Assembly: GCA_963575745.1 (NCBI GenBank)
Contig: CAUYUJ010012158.1
Coordinates: 53,501-117,500, forward strand
Length of the DNA: 64,000 nt
DNA from: Prorocentrum cordatum
Taxonomy: Eukaryota > Sar > Dinophyceae > Prorocentrales > Prorocentraceae
Reading direction: 5' to 3'
In this document: in pieces, positions 1 to 10,583 of the stretch
Numbering within the stretch: the stretch's first letter is position 1
How the letters are laid out: the number at the start of each line of letters is the position of its first letter
The notes under the pieces: model-generated
What the model was told of the DNA's origin: nothing
Database searches by the model: none
What the model saw: only the letters and a program-made list of their open reading frames with translations
Program-made: the position numbers and the translations under genes

Positions 1-2
1 TG

Positions 3-3000
3 AACGCGGATGATCGTTTGGTAAGCTGCGCGCGGATTTATATTTGTGAGATATGCTTGAAACGGCAGAGGCCTAAACCAGTACGGATCGCCAGGATTCC
101 AAAAGATAGAGGTTTCAACGACACGATCGACATAGACACTTTTCACGTGAAGTGGAACGACAAGCACAAGCTGATTTTTACGATTATGGACGAGAGCTCG
201 CGATACGAGGTCGACACGGTGGTGCCAGACGAAAAAGCGAAGACCGAGCTAAAGGCGATCGAGAAAAACTGGATCAATTGGGCTGGTGTGCCAGTGCGTA
301 TTCGGGCTGATCAAAGTGGTGCGCATGTGAGTGAGGAGTTTTCGGAGTGGTGCGATACGCGGCAGATGAAATTGCAGCTCATACCGAGAGACGCTCATCA
401 TCGACTCGGGATCCTTGAAAGGAATCACCAAGTACGACGAGAGCAGATCGCGAAGTATCACGAGGACCGACCCGACGACAGCCTGAAGGTTACGGTGCGA
501 GTGACGTGCGACATGAGGAATCGGCTACGCAACGTTCGAGGGTTTACTCCAGCGCAGCGTGCGCTTGGACGGCAGCCCAGAGACCTGGGCAACATGGCGG
601 ACGAGCCGACGACGATGGGCGATCTTGGAGAGCACGACGAGGGATTCTACCAGAACCTGGGTCGCAGGCGAGACGCGGCCAAGGCCTACTTCGCGGCGAA
701 TATGTCGAGGGCAGTGCGGGAGGCTTTGGCGGCTCGCAACAGACCCTTAGCGAAGGAGTTCCAGATCGGCGAGTACGTCTACTTCTGGAGGCGCGACAAG
801 GGCGAGAGCGACTTGATCAAGAGTTATTGGAAGGGACCGGCGATGGTGACGCAGGTCGAGTACACGGACGACCCCGACAAGCTGAGGCAGTCGGTCATCT
901 GGTGCGTGCATAACAACACGCTGCCCAGGACGACGCACGAGTTGCTGAGGCCAGAGCTACCAGAGGAGCGACGACAACGCGAGGAGGCAGATGATGATTT
1001 CGGCCTACCCTTGTCGACGGCGGAGAGATTGCTCAAGAAGCTGAAGAGCACGACCGGCTCCATCAAGTACAAGGATTGCGTTGGCGACGCGCTCGGGGAC
1101 CCAGAAGACCACGTAGACGACGGACGGCCCGAGGACATGGACATGGACGCTGCAGGCGTGGACACTGATGGCAAGGTGGAGGAGCCAGTCGAGGAGCATG
1201 CTCATCGTGACGAAAGGACGAGGAGCAGCGAAGAAGCCGAGCCAGCCGAGCGCGAGGTGAAGGAGGAGCAGCCGCAGTCAGCGGCGGCCGAGTCTCGACC
1301 CGAAACCGATCTACCGGAAGCCGATGGCGGGCGAGAACCTCATCTCGAGGCTTCAAGCCAAGAGAAAGAAGAGGACGCTAAACCGAAGGCCATAGTGGAG
1401 AAGCGGAAGGTGGATGACAGGGACGAGTTACTGGAGAGCATTAATGCGGCAAGACGGCTCGACGGGCTCAAACCGTTGGCTAAGAGACCAAGGATAACAC
1501 CGATGGAGACGGAGAACATCAAGACGGACACAGGCGACGACGAGCTGCTACTGCTGTACGAGGACGAGGAGATGATCTACCTCACGAACGCGGCGAAGCG
1601 CGACGCGGTGGTGGAGGCCAGGCTCACGCCAGACGAGAAGGTGCAGTTCGACGAGGCCAAGACCAAGGCATTGCTACCCTGGATCGAGAACCAGGCGTGG
1701 CAGGCGGTGAACGAGGCGACGGCGGGAGCTGGCGAAGTGTGTCCGATGAGGTTTCTGCTGAAGTGGAAGATGAAGGACGGAGTTCGAGAGGCAAATGCGC
1801 GAGTGATTCTTCAGGGATTTCACTTGGAGGAGGTGACGAGCACTAACGTGGAGAAGGCAAGCCCTACTCTGACGAGGCTCGCGAGGTACCTCATCCTGCT
1901 CATCTTGTGCCAGCAGTCGTGGAAGATGGTGGCAGCTGACGTGAAGAGCGCATTCCTCCAGGCCAAAGACATTCGTGAGCAGGGAGTGCGCATTTTCAGC
2001 AGACCGACGAAGGACATCCGAAGGAGGTTGGCGAAGATGATGGGCCTAAAGGACGACGAGATATTGCAGATGCTCAAGCCAGCTTTCGGAGATGTTCGCG
2101 CTCCCAGGCAGTGGAATCAGACGATCACGGAGGCCATGATCGACATCGGATTTCTTCAACACCAGCTGGATCGGTGCTGTTTTCTGTCGTACCGCATTGC
2201 GGCCGACGGTGACGACCCCTTTCTGGTGTGGAGCGCAGACGACGGCCAGAGCTACGTACTGGACGGTATTTTGGGTTTACACGTGGACGACTTCATCGGT
2301 GGCGGCGAGAACTTGGAGTGCGAGGCCGACCTGACCGACAAGCAGGCCTACGAGGGCACGTTCCTAGACAGGGTGCAGACTCTCAGCAGGCGCTTTAAGT
2401 TCGGCAAGTGGGAGTTTCAGAACGGTATCGTTTTCTGTGGTATGGAGACCACGCAGTCGCAGTCAAGGAACGAGATAGAGGTCAAGGCCGAGCAGTACAT
2501 CCACAAGGTGAAGCCGATTAGCATCGAGAAGGTACGCCGCCAGCACCCGGACGATGTGTGCACGCCGAAGGAGATCAGCCAGCTACGAGGACTTAATGGA
2601 GCTATGCAGTGGCCGGCATCTCAGTGTATGGTGCAGGCGGCGGCGACAGTTTCTTTTGCCCAAGGTGACGTGAGCAAAGCTACGGTTGGAAGTTTGCTGG
2701 AGGCCAACAAGTCATTGCGGTTCCTGAAGGCGAGTGGCGACGTGGGCATCCGTATTCGTTACGTGTCCAAGTGGGAGCAGCTACGACTTGGAGTGTATTG
2801 GGGCGCTTCATGGGCAACAAGACTTAACGGCGAGTCGCAAGGAGGCTACATGATCTTCGCGATCGAGGACGACAGGATCGACGACGGCCAGGCCACGTTT
2901 TTGGTTATCATCGATTGGACGAGCAAGAAATTGGTTCGCATTTGCAGGAGTTCTCTGGCCGGGGAGGCTCAGGCGGCGGCCAACGCGGTGGACGCTCTGG

Positions 3001-4286
3001 AGTTTGCGAAGACGATGCTGACCACAATGCTCTACCCCAACATGCAGCTGACGGGGCCGGACATGCTGCAGGTGCTAGGGCGAAGCCCGTGTATCACGGA
3101 CTGCAAGGCGCTCTACGACGCAGCAAATTCTCAGGCGCCAGCCGGTGGCCTGACGGAGCGCAGGACGGGCATCGAGATCATGCAAGTGAACGAGAAGATG
3201 AAGGAGTTCGGCGGAGTGTGGAGATGGACGAATACACATCAGCAGATGGCGGACGGGCTGACTAAGTTGCAGGTACGGCAGCAGTTCGTGGAGAAGCTGC
3301 GGAGAATGACACACGCGCTGAAGTACGACGCAACGTTCACTGCAGGCAAGAAGGTCAGCCAGCAAGAGCGTAACAAGAACGAGCAGGAGCTAAACGACGC
3401 GGCGGCCGACTTCGACGAGGCGAATGCGGTGGGCCAGACACCAGATGAAGTGCCAGCGCGAGAGATGGTCAAAGCGACGAGGGCAGGTACCAGGACAGCA
3501 CAGAGGCTCGCGGCGCTGGTGGCGATAACGGCGGCTACGACGACAAAAGCGGAGGAGACCTGCCCAAGCCTGGACATCAACGAGACGCAGTGGATCTACG
3601 TGACCGTGCTCACGATGTTGCTGGTTTTGATGGTGATGGTTTGCGGCTGTTGTTTGTGTGTGACGTGCTACATCAAACGGGCGGATGAGCGAGTCTGGAA
3701 AACAAAGAACGAGGAGATGAAACGCTGTTTGAGAGACACGCCAGCATCATGCGGAGACGACAACGCCGAGTACATACGGATGAAGACGGAGATGAGTGAG
3801 CAAGCCGATGAGATCGAGCGCTTGAAGGAGAAGAACGAAGGGCAACGGAGTAAGATCGAAGAAAGAGCCAAGCAGATAGTCGACATGCAGCCAGACATGG
3901 AGAAGCTGATGACGGATTTCGAGCAGCGCGGCAAGAGTTTGGCGGCATACGAAGAGAAGCTGACGAAGACGGAGAAGCTACTGCAGGACGCCAACGAGGA
4001 GCTTAGACTGTGCTACAAAAGGTTGACGACGCTGAACGGTTCGAACGACAAGTTGGAGCGGCAGCTGAATAACACGAAGAACGAGCTACGGCAGATGACG
4101 CTGAGGGCTCGAGACGTTCCGGAGCCCAAACGGATGAGATCGGCGAACACTCAGTCACAGTGTACGTATCGACGAGATCTAGCCACGCCGAGGTTTCAGG
4201 TGATACAGTCGATTCACGAGCCTACGGTGACCACGACGGACGAGTTCACGGCGGGTTCACCATCGACGGGCTCGAACGGTTCATGA
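3..4286 (+). CDS. Copia-type Pol polyprotein (integrase-RT-RNase H) with membrane and coiled-coil tail; 5' end outside window
   Basis: The frame is open from base 3, so the true start lies upstream; residues below count from the Leu codon at 18. Order is integrase, reverse transcriptase, RNase H, as in Ty1/Copia. CEIC (residues 11-14) is the last Cys pair of the integrase zinc module; D40, D98 and E134 give a DD35E catalytic set. RT shows DVKSAFL (D641), APRQW near 695 and HVDD at 755-758. RNase H shows SSLAGEAQ, CITDC and MADGLTK, but the first catalytic Asp appears to be Gly929 (YWGASW). Pol would normally end soon after, yet the frame continues about 300 residues: an Ala-rich hydrophobic stretch, a strong Cys-rich membrane segment (about 1192-1220) after an NET sequon, then a long charged coiled coil (about 1225-1370). 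Residues about 300-500 are an acidic, disordered linker. No internal stop: possibly a recent copy. Gag and protease lie outside the window. Confidence 0.93.
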   Translation, partial: NADDRLVSCARIYICEICLKRQRPKPVRIARIPKDRGFNDTIDIDTFHVKWNDKHKLIFTIMDESSRYEVDTVVPDEKAKTELKAIEKNWINWAGVPVRIRADQSGAHVSEEFSEWCDTRQMKLQLIPRDAHHRLGILERNHQVRREQIAKYHEDRPDDSLKVTVRVTCDMRNRLRNVRGFTPAQRALGRQPRDLGNMADEPTTMGDLGEHDEGFYQNLGRRRDAAKAYFAANMSRAVREALAARNRPLAKEFQIGEYVYFWRRDKGESDLIKSYWKGPAMVTQVEYTDDPDKLRQSVIWCVHNNTLPRTTHELLRPELPEERRQREEADDDFGLPLSTAERLLKKLKSTTGSIKYKDCVGDALGDPEDHVDDGRPEDMDMDAAGVDTDGKVEEPVEEHAHRDERTRSSEEAEPAEREVKEEQPQSAAAESRPETDLPEADGGREPHLEASSQEKEEDAKPKAIVEKRKVDDRDELLESINAARRLDGLKPLAKRPRITPMETENIKTDTGDDELLLLYEDEEMIYLTNAAKRDAVVEARLTPDEKVQFDEAKTKALLPWIENQAWQAVNEATAGAGEVCPMRFLLKWKMKDGVREANARVILQGFHLEEVTSTNVEKASPTLTRLARYLILLILCQQSWKMVAADVKSAFLQAKDIREQGVRIFSRPTKDIRRRLAKMMGLKDDEILQMLKPAFGDVRAPRQWNQTITEAMIDIGFLQHQLDRCCFLSYRIAADGDDPFLVWSADDGQSYVLDGILGLHVDDFIGGGENLECEADLTDKQAYEGTFLDRVQTLSRRFKFGKWEFQNGIVFCGMETTQSQSRNEIEVKAEQYIHKVKPISIEKVRRQHPDDVCTPKEISQLRGLNGAMQWPASQCMVQAAATVSFAQGDVSKATVGSLLEANKSLRFLKASGDVGIRIRYVSKWEQLRLGVYWGASWATRLNGESQGGYMIFAIEDDRIDDGQATFLVIIDWTSKKLVRICRSSLAGEAQAAANAVDALEFAKTMLTTMLYPNMQLTGPDMLQVLGRSPCITDCKALYDAANSQAPAGGLTERRTGIEIMQVNEKMKEFGGVWRWTNTHQQMADGLTKLQVRQQFVEKLRRMTHALKYDATFTAGKKVSQQERNKNEQELNDAAADFDEANAVGQTPDEVPAREMVKATRAGTRTAQRLAALVAITAATTTKAEETCPSLDINETQWIYVTVLTMLLVLMVMVCGCCLCVTCYIKRADERVWKTKNEEMKRCLRDTPASCGDDNAEYIRMKTEMSEQADEIERLKEKNEGQRSKIEERAKQIVDMQPDMEKLMTDFEQRGKSLAAYEEKLTKTEKLLQDANEELRLCYKRLTTLNGSNDKLERQLNNTKNELRQMTLRARDVPEPKRMRSANTQSQCTYRRDLATPRFQVIQSIHEPTVTTTDEFTAGSPSTGSNGS

Positions 4287-5279
4287 ACGGCGTGGTGATG
4301 GTCATCGTATGTGGGACCTACGATATTCAGGAGACCAGGGCACATCTCTCGACTCTGTAGTTGAAACGGTGCAGGTTTTCGGATTTTTTTTTTGAGTTGA
4401 TTTAGGTATGGCAGCGCGTGTGTGATGTGGTATACTGAGGAATCGGGGCTTAAAAGCCTCTTTTCTTTCCCCTGTGTCAATGGCACAGATTCTGTTCCAA
4501 TGTAGTAGCTATGCATGATGTAATGATTGCTAGCATGCACGTGTGTGTGTGTGTTGCTTGCTTGCTTGCGGTACATACTTGCGTGTAGGTGTGCGCGCGC
4601 CCGCTGCCTGTTTTGACTCAAACTGTTTCGTAGGGGCCCCTGAGCTGATATTAACTACGAGCGGATCTTATCGATCACAATCCATTCAATTTCATATTCG
4701 GTTTGGAACTTCGTGTGTTCAGACTTCGGTGGTTCTGTTGAGTGCTACCGACAAGGGCGACCCCCAGACGCCTGCCGCCTGGCGTTGCCAGGCGCGCCGG
4801 CCGCGCCCAGGGCGCAATCCCGCGGCGGGTCGCCGACGGGGGTCTGGGAACGCTGGCCCGCGGCGGGCCGGGCGCAGAGGGCGGCCGGCGGGGTGCCGGA
4901 GGTGGGCCGCTTGCGGCGATGACCGCATTCGTCGTCCAGGGGCGCGGGGACTTCTTCGAAGCGGAGGGCTCGACGCGCCCAGCGCTGGAGTTGCGTCCAG
5001 TGCCCCGTGTGGGCGAGGGGGGCTGGGCCCGCGTCTGCCTCGACCTGGGCCGCGGGGGTTGGAGGGACATTTTTGGGTGTTCTTCGGGTGGCCAGCGGAC
5101 TGGGCCGAAGCCCCGCGGACACTTCCGCTCAAAAGAACCCGCGTCTCCCAGACATCTGGCACGCCGCGCGCGCCTTTGGCAAGCTGGCAGGGGGCCGCGG
5201 GCCTTGCGGCCTCTGGCCCATCCCGCCACCGTGCTTGTAGTTCAGAGGATTATTGCATGCCTGTGTGGATTTCTAGGGG
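4287..5279. other. non-coding flank of the Copia element; possible 3' LTR not delimited
   Basis: No convincing gene. A 3' LTR is expected here, and TATA-like (4430s) and AAAAG-containing stretches occur, but with only one copy in the window the LTR ends cannot be fixed. A short GT run and three GCTT repeats lie at 4542-4568. From 4740 the sequence becomes very GC-rich, and all overlapping frames there look like compositional artefacts. Confidence 0.4.
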
Positions 5280-5810
5280 TTTTTTTTTCGGGGCCCTCTT
5301 GGGGGCGATTTTGAGGTGTCTGGGGGGCTTCTCGGCGGCCTATTGAAGGCTTCTTCGGGTTGGACTTGGGCCACACGGGGCTGCTGGCGCCTCGCGGGCC
5401 CGCTGGCGGTCTCGGGGGGTATCTTGGGGAGGAGTGCTCGACATGCCGCTTCGTGTTCCCTTCTTGGGGCTTTCTCGTGCCATCTCGGGGTCCTCTTGGG
5501 CCGCTTCGGGGGCCTGTTGGGCCAGGGGGCCTCTTGGGCTGTCTTGGGGCATTCTCGGGGGCCGTCTTGGAGCGTCGGGCGCCCCAAATGTGAGAAGTAT
5601 GACACCCTCAACAAACCACATCTAGAATTCAGGGAATTCTGTCTCTCGGGGCCCTCTTGGGGAGCCTCTTGGAGCCCTCGTGGGGCGTCTCGTGAAACCC
5701 CTGGGCGTCTGGAGACCATGTTGGGCGTCTTGGAGCGATCTCGGGCGACTCGGGGCGTCTTGGACAGTCTCAGTGGCCTCTTTGAGCCCTCTTGAGCCGT
5801 TTCGATGCCT
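5280..5810. repeat. degenerate TCTTGGGG/CTCGGGG short-unit repeat
   Basis: Dozens of imperfect copies of an 8-13-base unit (CTCTTGGGG, TCTCGGGGGC, CGTCTTGG and similar) spread over about 530 bases. The same style of repeat recurs at 59870-59990. Frames opened by it are not credible genes. Confidence 0.6.
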
Positions 5811-6896
5811 TTTTCGTTCCGAGAATAATCGTCCGGAAAGTTTCGGAAGTTTTCGCGGGCGCCTGGAAGTGCCCGAAGAGCGCCTTGCACTCCAGGCTGC
5901 GGATCCCTGAAGTATCCACAGGAGTGAAAATTTGGGTTTCGTCGAAGGACGCGTGGACGCTCGAACTCGTGCCTCAGAACACATTGGCGGGCATTGCCCC
6001 TAAGAGCCAGGTTCAGGTGATCGCCGCAATTTGTGGCGGTCGGGCACTTCGGTTTTTCGTGGTCTCCCATGGTCTCCAATGGTTTTCCGTGGTCTCCTGT
6101 GGCTTCCCATCGTTTTAGCATCGATCGCATTCGCATCCGCGTTCGTGTTGTTTCTTCTTCGCGTATTAGAAGGAGTCTTTGTGTTGGCTGTCGAAATCGC
6201 GGTCCTGGTCGTACAGGTCGTTTCCTTGGTATGTAGTATATCCAATATACGTAGCTTTAGTCGGCCTCGTACTCGTACTATTTCGGTCGCCGGTCCTGTT
6301 GAGCGCATGTTTGTTGTGTACCATCACGTGCGAATGCACAAGCCACTATTTTGTACACGGCCATACAAACCATACACATTGACACACGCACACACGCACG
6401 CACACGACCCTGGTATGCTATAGCATGGTACGATCGTGTGGTAATTATCGGTGTCTCCGTGTATGTTCCTATCCCTGGCCCATGATTGAAGCTGTTTCGG
6501 GTCTTATGCCGCAAGGGGGTATTGATTGCTTCCCGGTTCCCTAACGAGGGGGTGGCTCGAGGGGGACGGCCTTCCAAATCGGCGGGGTGGGGCTTCAAGA
6601 AAGCAGGCGTCTCCTTAGACACGCTTCTGGCTTCCAGGAAATCAGGGGAGCCTTTTTTACAAAGCGCCACTTCCGAGACCCACCCCCCTCGCGCCAACCC
6701 TCTTTGCATGCGCCGCCAAAGGCGCGGAAGACCGCGCCTCATCGCCGATGCATCGGTGGTGCGGCATGATTCGGAGTCTGATTTTTTTCGGCCGTGCGGC
6801 CAGCGTCGCCGATTTCAAAAGGACGACGACGACCACGACGACAACGACAGCGATTAGCTGCTAACCTTGCCACAGCGTAAGGACATGGGGCCGGCG
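5811..6896. other. no supported gene; short tandem tracts
   Basis: No recognisable gene. Holds a small tandem tract at about 6058-6116 built from GGTCTCC and TGGTTTTCC-like units, and a CA/CG-type dinucleotide tract at about 6376-6408. Confidence 0.4.
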
Positions 6897-7146
6897 GTGG
6901 AGGGAAAAGGAGGAGGCGGAGGAAGAGGAGGAGGAGGAGAAGGAGGAGGAAGAGGAGGAGGAGGAGGAGGAGGAGGAGGAGGAGGAAGGGGAGGGGGAGG
7001 GGGGAGGGGAAAAGGAAGGAGGAGGAGGAGGAGGAGAAGGAGGAGGAGGAGGAGGAGGAGGAGCACGACGAAGAGGAGGAGGAGGAGGAGGAGGAGAGGA
7101 GGAGGAGGAGCAGCAAGAGGAGGAGGAAGAGGAGGAGGAAGAGGAC
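6897..7146 (+). repeat. (GGA)n purine microsatellite
   Basis: About 250 bases that are almost pure purine on the plus strand, mainly GGA/GAA triplets. It opens long Gly/Glu/Arg and Ser/Pro frames on both strands that are artefacts. Confidence 0.9.
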
Positions 7147-7587
7147 ACATAAACATATTAATCGTATTATTCATATTTGTGAGGAGAAGAATCATACTAG
7201 TGGTAAGAAGAAGGAGAATGATCCCACTAATAGCAGTAATACTCATACCAAGAAGAAGGCTACAAACAACACGAATAAAACGAAACATACTTATAATATT
7301 ATGAAGAAGACGAAGAATACTACGATTACTAATGCGAGTACTGATGCGAATAAAAGAAAGATGAGGAAAAGGAGGGGGAGGAGGAGGAGGAGGAGGAGGA
7401 GGAGGAGGAGGAGGAGTCTGTTTTTCTCCGTCCTGACGTCGCCCCTGCAGCGGTGGTGCATCGGCTATGTGGGGCGGTCCCCACAGGGGCAGTGGGGGCC
7501 GGCACGCGTTGGGTCGCAGCCGCTGTCGTTGTTGGGAACTCATCCTCTCGCCTTCCTTGTCGTCGTCGGTGTTGTCGGTGTCGTCGT

Positions 7588-7632
<45 letters not shown>

Positions 7633-7916
7633 CCCCCTCGTCCGTCCTCGCGCTTGCCGTCGTCGTCTCCGTCGTCTTCGTCGTCGTCCTCGTCTTTCCC
7701 TGCAAACTCGAGTAGATCTCGCTTGAGCTCTTTCACAAATTTGATTTTCCGTCGGCCACGCACAGAGAATGTTGCAAGAAAAACGGCGTGGGAGGGGTAG
7801 GTCCCCTTCCGTGTTTTGCATTGTTTTTGTCTTCCACTGCCCCCCCCCCCTTGTCGGCTCTTTGCCATGGCTGGGCGCGGCTCGGAAAACTGGTCAGGTT
7901 TGTAAACAATCTTTTG
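7147..7916. repeat. AT-rich stretch followed by (GGA)n and (CGT)n microsatellites
   Basis: An A/T-richer stretch (7147-7365) with many AATA/ACTA words, then a clean GGA run at about 7371-7415 and a CGT run at about 7557-7633. No gene is supported. Confidence 0.75.
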
Positions 7917-8033
7917 GAGCTCCGCGCGGATTTCCTGGAACGGCGCTGGGCGCCTCGGACGCCGCCCCTGGCGCGCTCCGCGAGCCAGGGAGGCGGGGTC
8001 CCAGCGCCGATCCAAGAGGACCGCGCGGAGCTC
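7917..8033. repeat. foldback repeat family B, copy 1
   Basis: Begins GAGCTCCGCGCGGATTTC and ends with the inverted form (CCGCGCGGAGCTC). Inner arms GGCGCTGG / CCAGCGCC also pair, and the middle is another GC palindrome around TGGCGCGCTCC. Copies recur at 57366-57404 (right arm only) and 59564-59689. The right flank (AAGTTTATGTTTAT-like) is partly shared too, so the mobile unit may extend beyond the palindrome. Confidence 0.7.
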
Positions 8034-8129
8034 GCAAAGTTTATGTTTATGGAGTTGTTTGTTCCTCCACCCTTCCCTCGCCTTCCTGACTCCTTTCTGC
8101 TCCTCCAAGTTCGTCCTTCGGGAGCAACG

Positions 8130-8287
8130 TTAAGGGGGATAGGCTCAGGGGGGCCGCCTCGACTCCCAATCGCCCCACTGATCACCGATAGGGGCCCGAT
8201 GGTCCACCCCGCCCGGGAGCGTGCGGATTCGCCATCCGGGGCCTGTCGCCGACTTGTCGGCGATGCATCGCCAATTCCGGGTCGATG
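8130..8287. repeat. dispersed repeat family C, copy 1
   Basis: Shares GGGGGATAGGCTCAGG, CGATAGGGGCCCGAT, GGGGCCTGTCGCCGA and TCGGCGATGCATCGCC, in the same order, with 56142-56300, and part of this with 16318-16412. No coding content is evident. Confidence 0.55.
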
Positions 8288-8595
8288 TTTCCTCCCTTGG
8301 GCGGGTTCTCCTGACGTTGCCCCTCACAACGGGGGGACGGGAGTTCGAACTCTCCCAGGCGAGCCATTTGAGGCCCCCGTCCCCCGTCGTGGGAGCCCGG
8401 CCCAGACCCGCGCCGCATCCCAGGCCCCCTCCCCCCGCTCCCACACCGTCCCCCCCAGAGCAGCTTCAAATCAGACCCGCCTCGCATGTTCGTCCTCCTG
8501 CTCTCATGAGGCCTGGAGTATGCATTTTGGTCCAGGCCGCGTTCAGTACTTATCGCTGGCTGCCGTGCCTGCCATCCTGCGGTTGATTGGTGGTC
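8288..8595. other. no supported gene
   Basis: GC-rich and C-run-rich. A palindrome GAGTTCGAACTC sits near 8341-8352. Nothing else was recognised. Confidence 0.4.
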
Positions 8596-9066
8596 ATGGC
8601 GGCCAGCCGTGATGTTTCCTTGGCTCAGCTGGCGCTGGAGAACGGCTGCTCCGAGATTTCCCTGGACGAGTCGAGTGCGTTTGCCACTGTGTGGATGTAC
8701 GCAATAGTCACCTCCCTTATGCTTCTCCTCGTAACCTCGTTCCCACACTTCATGTGCACCCAGGAGGCGAGGATGGACGCCCACGTGCAGGCGACCTCCG
8801 ACGAGGCAGAGCCGACTGGTGACTCGGCGCAGGCAAAGGCCTCAGCTGCCGAGGCCGACAAGGCAGTCGATCCCGACCCAAATCTGGAGGCAGCCAGGCT
8901 CCACATGTGGAGGACCAGCGCGACCGATGCCGAAATGGGCGCCAACAGGTGGCGCCCGTTGTGGTCTACCCCCATCTCGGCGGCGCGCCCGGGGGAAGAG
9001 GCGGACGGCGTGGGCCTTCTCAGAAAGCTTGATATATGGAGTAGAGGTCAGAGGCGTCAGCGATAG
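8596..9066 (+). CDS. hypothetical short ORF with one membrane segment, possibly a retroelement remnant
   Basis: From the ATG at 8596 the frame gives about 156 residues. Residues about 30-55 (VWMYAIVTSLMLLLVTS) form one strong hydrophobic segment; the rest is Ala/Glu/Asp-rich. It abuts a decayed LINE 3' half. It could be the membrane tail of another Copia polyprotein, as in the element at 3-4286, but homology is not visible and it may be an accidental frame. Confidence 0.28.
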   Translation: MAASRDVSLAQLALENGCSEISLDESSAFATVWMYAIVTSLMLLLVTSFPHFMCTQEARMDAHVQATSDEAEPTGDSAQAKASAAEADKAVDPDPNLEAARLHMWRTSATDAEMGANRWRPLWSTPISAARPGEEADGVGLLRKLDIWSRGQRRQR

Positions 9067-10583
9067 TGAGCTCAACGCCCTCAGGAAGCAATGCCAGACG
9101 TACCAGAAGCCATATCATGGTGGAGTCTCAGCGGGTGCGAAGATGGCATTGCACGGAGATCCTGCGATCAGGGAAGCTTTTGCCCCAGCGGCGCAATGAT
9201 GCAGAATGTTATGGCTATCCCAAGTCTTCCCTGTTCAGGCCATGGCTACGACGGCGCAATTATTTGATTGGTGGCAAGCTACAGTGAACGTTCCTGGTAT
9301 CGTGGCGAAATTGTTTATGACATGCGGTCCATTGCAGCGGGCAGCCCTATCCATTGGTCGTGCAGGTTGGCAGGCACTCTCTGGTGACAGGTGGCTGAAA
9401 CATAATGGAACCAGCTAAACCCAGTCATGTTGCAGCGGCTTTTGGAGGAAGGTCTGAGCCGTCAGCATGCATTACGTGTAGGTCAAAAGTGGTTTGATGA
9501 CCTTTATGCTCGAGTACCCTTTGATCTTACACGCCCCTTTACCAGAGCAAGATCGAGGAAATCCAATCAGCACCATAAGCTCTGCATCATGAACTGTATA
9601 TGCGATGGAGTATGGACGCGGTTCCGAGCACTACGCGAGGGCTACATAATTGACGGTAGGTGTGAGTGTGGGGTGATGGACACGCTGGCGCATAGGCTGG
9701 CTGATTGCACGCTGGCGCCAGTCCAATATGCGCGGCGCGAGGCAGCTGTGGGCGAGGATTTTCTGCAAAGTATCCGTGGCTCGCCTGATGAGAAGACTCT
9801 ACTCGGCGGCTGCTTCAAGTTCACCGACGCCGACATTCCGAATATGAATACAGGCATTCAGGCGTGCATAGTGGACACACATGGTCAAGAAGTGGACTCA
9901 TCCCCTGAAGCCCTGGTGGCGGATGCGGTCCCTGAGGACACCGAGTTCATTGAGATTGCCATCGGCGGTTCATGCTCGAAGCCTGGGCTTCTGGTTTTGC
10001 AGCGCGCTGGATGGGCAATTACCATATTAGACCCCTCAGTCGGATGTACCACTGAGGCGTTTGTTTGCCCCCAGTGCCGCCGACGCTGCCCCAGGCCTCG
10101 GCGATGGCGGAGTACTTGGCTTACGCGTGCACTGGGCAAGTGGTTGGCCGAAGGTGCTGGGCGTATGTTGACTTCATGGGCGCGGTGAAAGCTGCCACCG
10201 CATCGGATAAGAGGCAATTGGCGGTCAACTCTATGCACAGCGGCGCGTTGCATTTCGCGAAGAGCATGCCTGGGCAGTATCGCGTGGAAAATGTGATTCA
10301 CACCAACGCCCACAAATCTGGTGAAGACTATGAGAAGCTGGATGGCGCCACGAGGAGGTTAACGGACGGCAGCGCGATGACGGATGATTTCGCAAAGCAG
10401 GGCGCCAAGATGCACGAGGCTATCACATATGATTTTGCCGAACGCATGCAGCAAGTTGAGGACAGGTGTCTCAAGTTGTCCAAGCAGGTGGCAGGCAATC
10501 TCCCCTCGTGCATGCAGGAGGCGCAGAGGTGGGGGAGACCCCAAGGGCACAAGAAGGTACGAAGCACCAGGTCGCAAGGATGA
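9020..10583 (+). pseudogene. LINE-type retroelement 3' half: post-RT region, Cys/His knuckle, RNase H; frameshifted
   Basis: Pieces in several plus frames read as the C-terminal half of a dinoflagellate non-LTR Pol. Thumb-like LIYGVEVRGVSDSELNALR starts at 9029, GPLQRAALSIGRAGWQ lies near 9330-9375, and a Cys/His knuckle CECGVMDTLAHRLADC near 9661-9709. RNase H starts near 9955. Its first acidic site reads IGGSC where TDGSC is usual. A frameshift at about 10062 then leads to MAEYLA (second acid), YVDFMGAV (third acid) and a C-terminal part with ALTDSFAKQGA-like sequence (here AMTDDFAKQGA). The fingers/palm with YVDD is absent, so this is a 5'-truncated copy with at least three frameshifts. 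Confidence 0.7.

Noticed and set aside
8325-8370. tRNA-like T-arm (GTTCGAAC)
   Set aside because: It is part of the palindrome GAGTTCGAACTC; no acceptor, D or anticodon arm can be built around it.
8600-8622. DinoSL-like CTTGGCTCAG in front of or inside a short ORF
   Set aside because: Only the last 8 bases match and it lies inside the reading frame.
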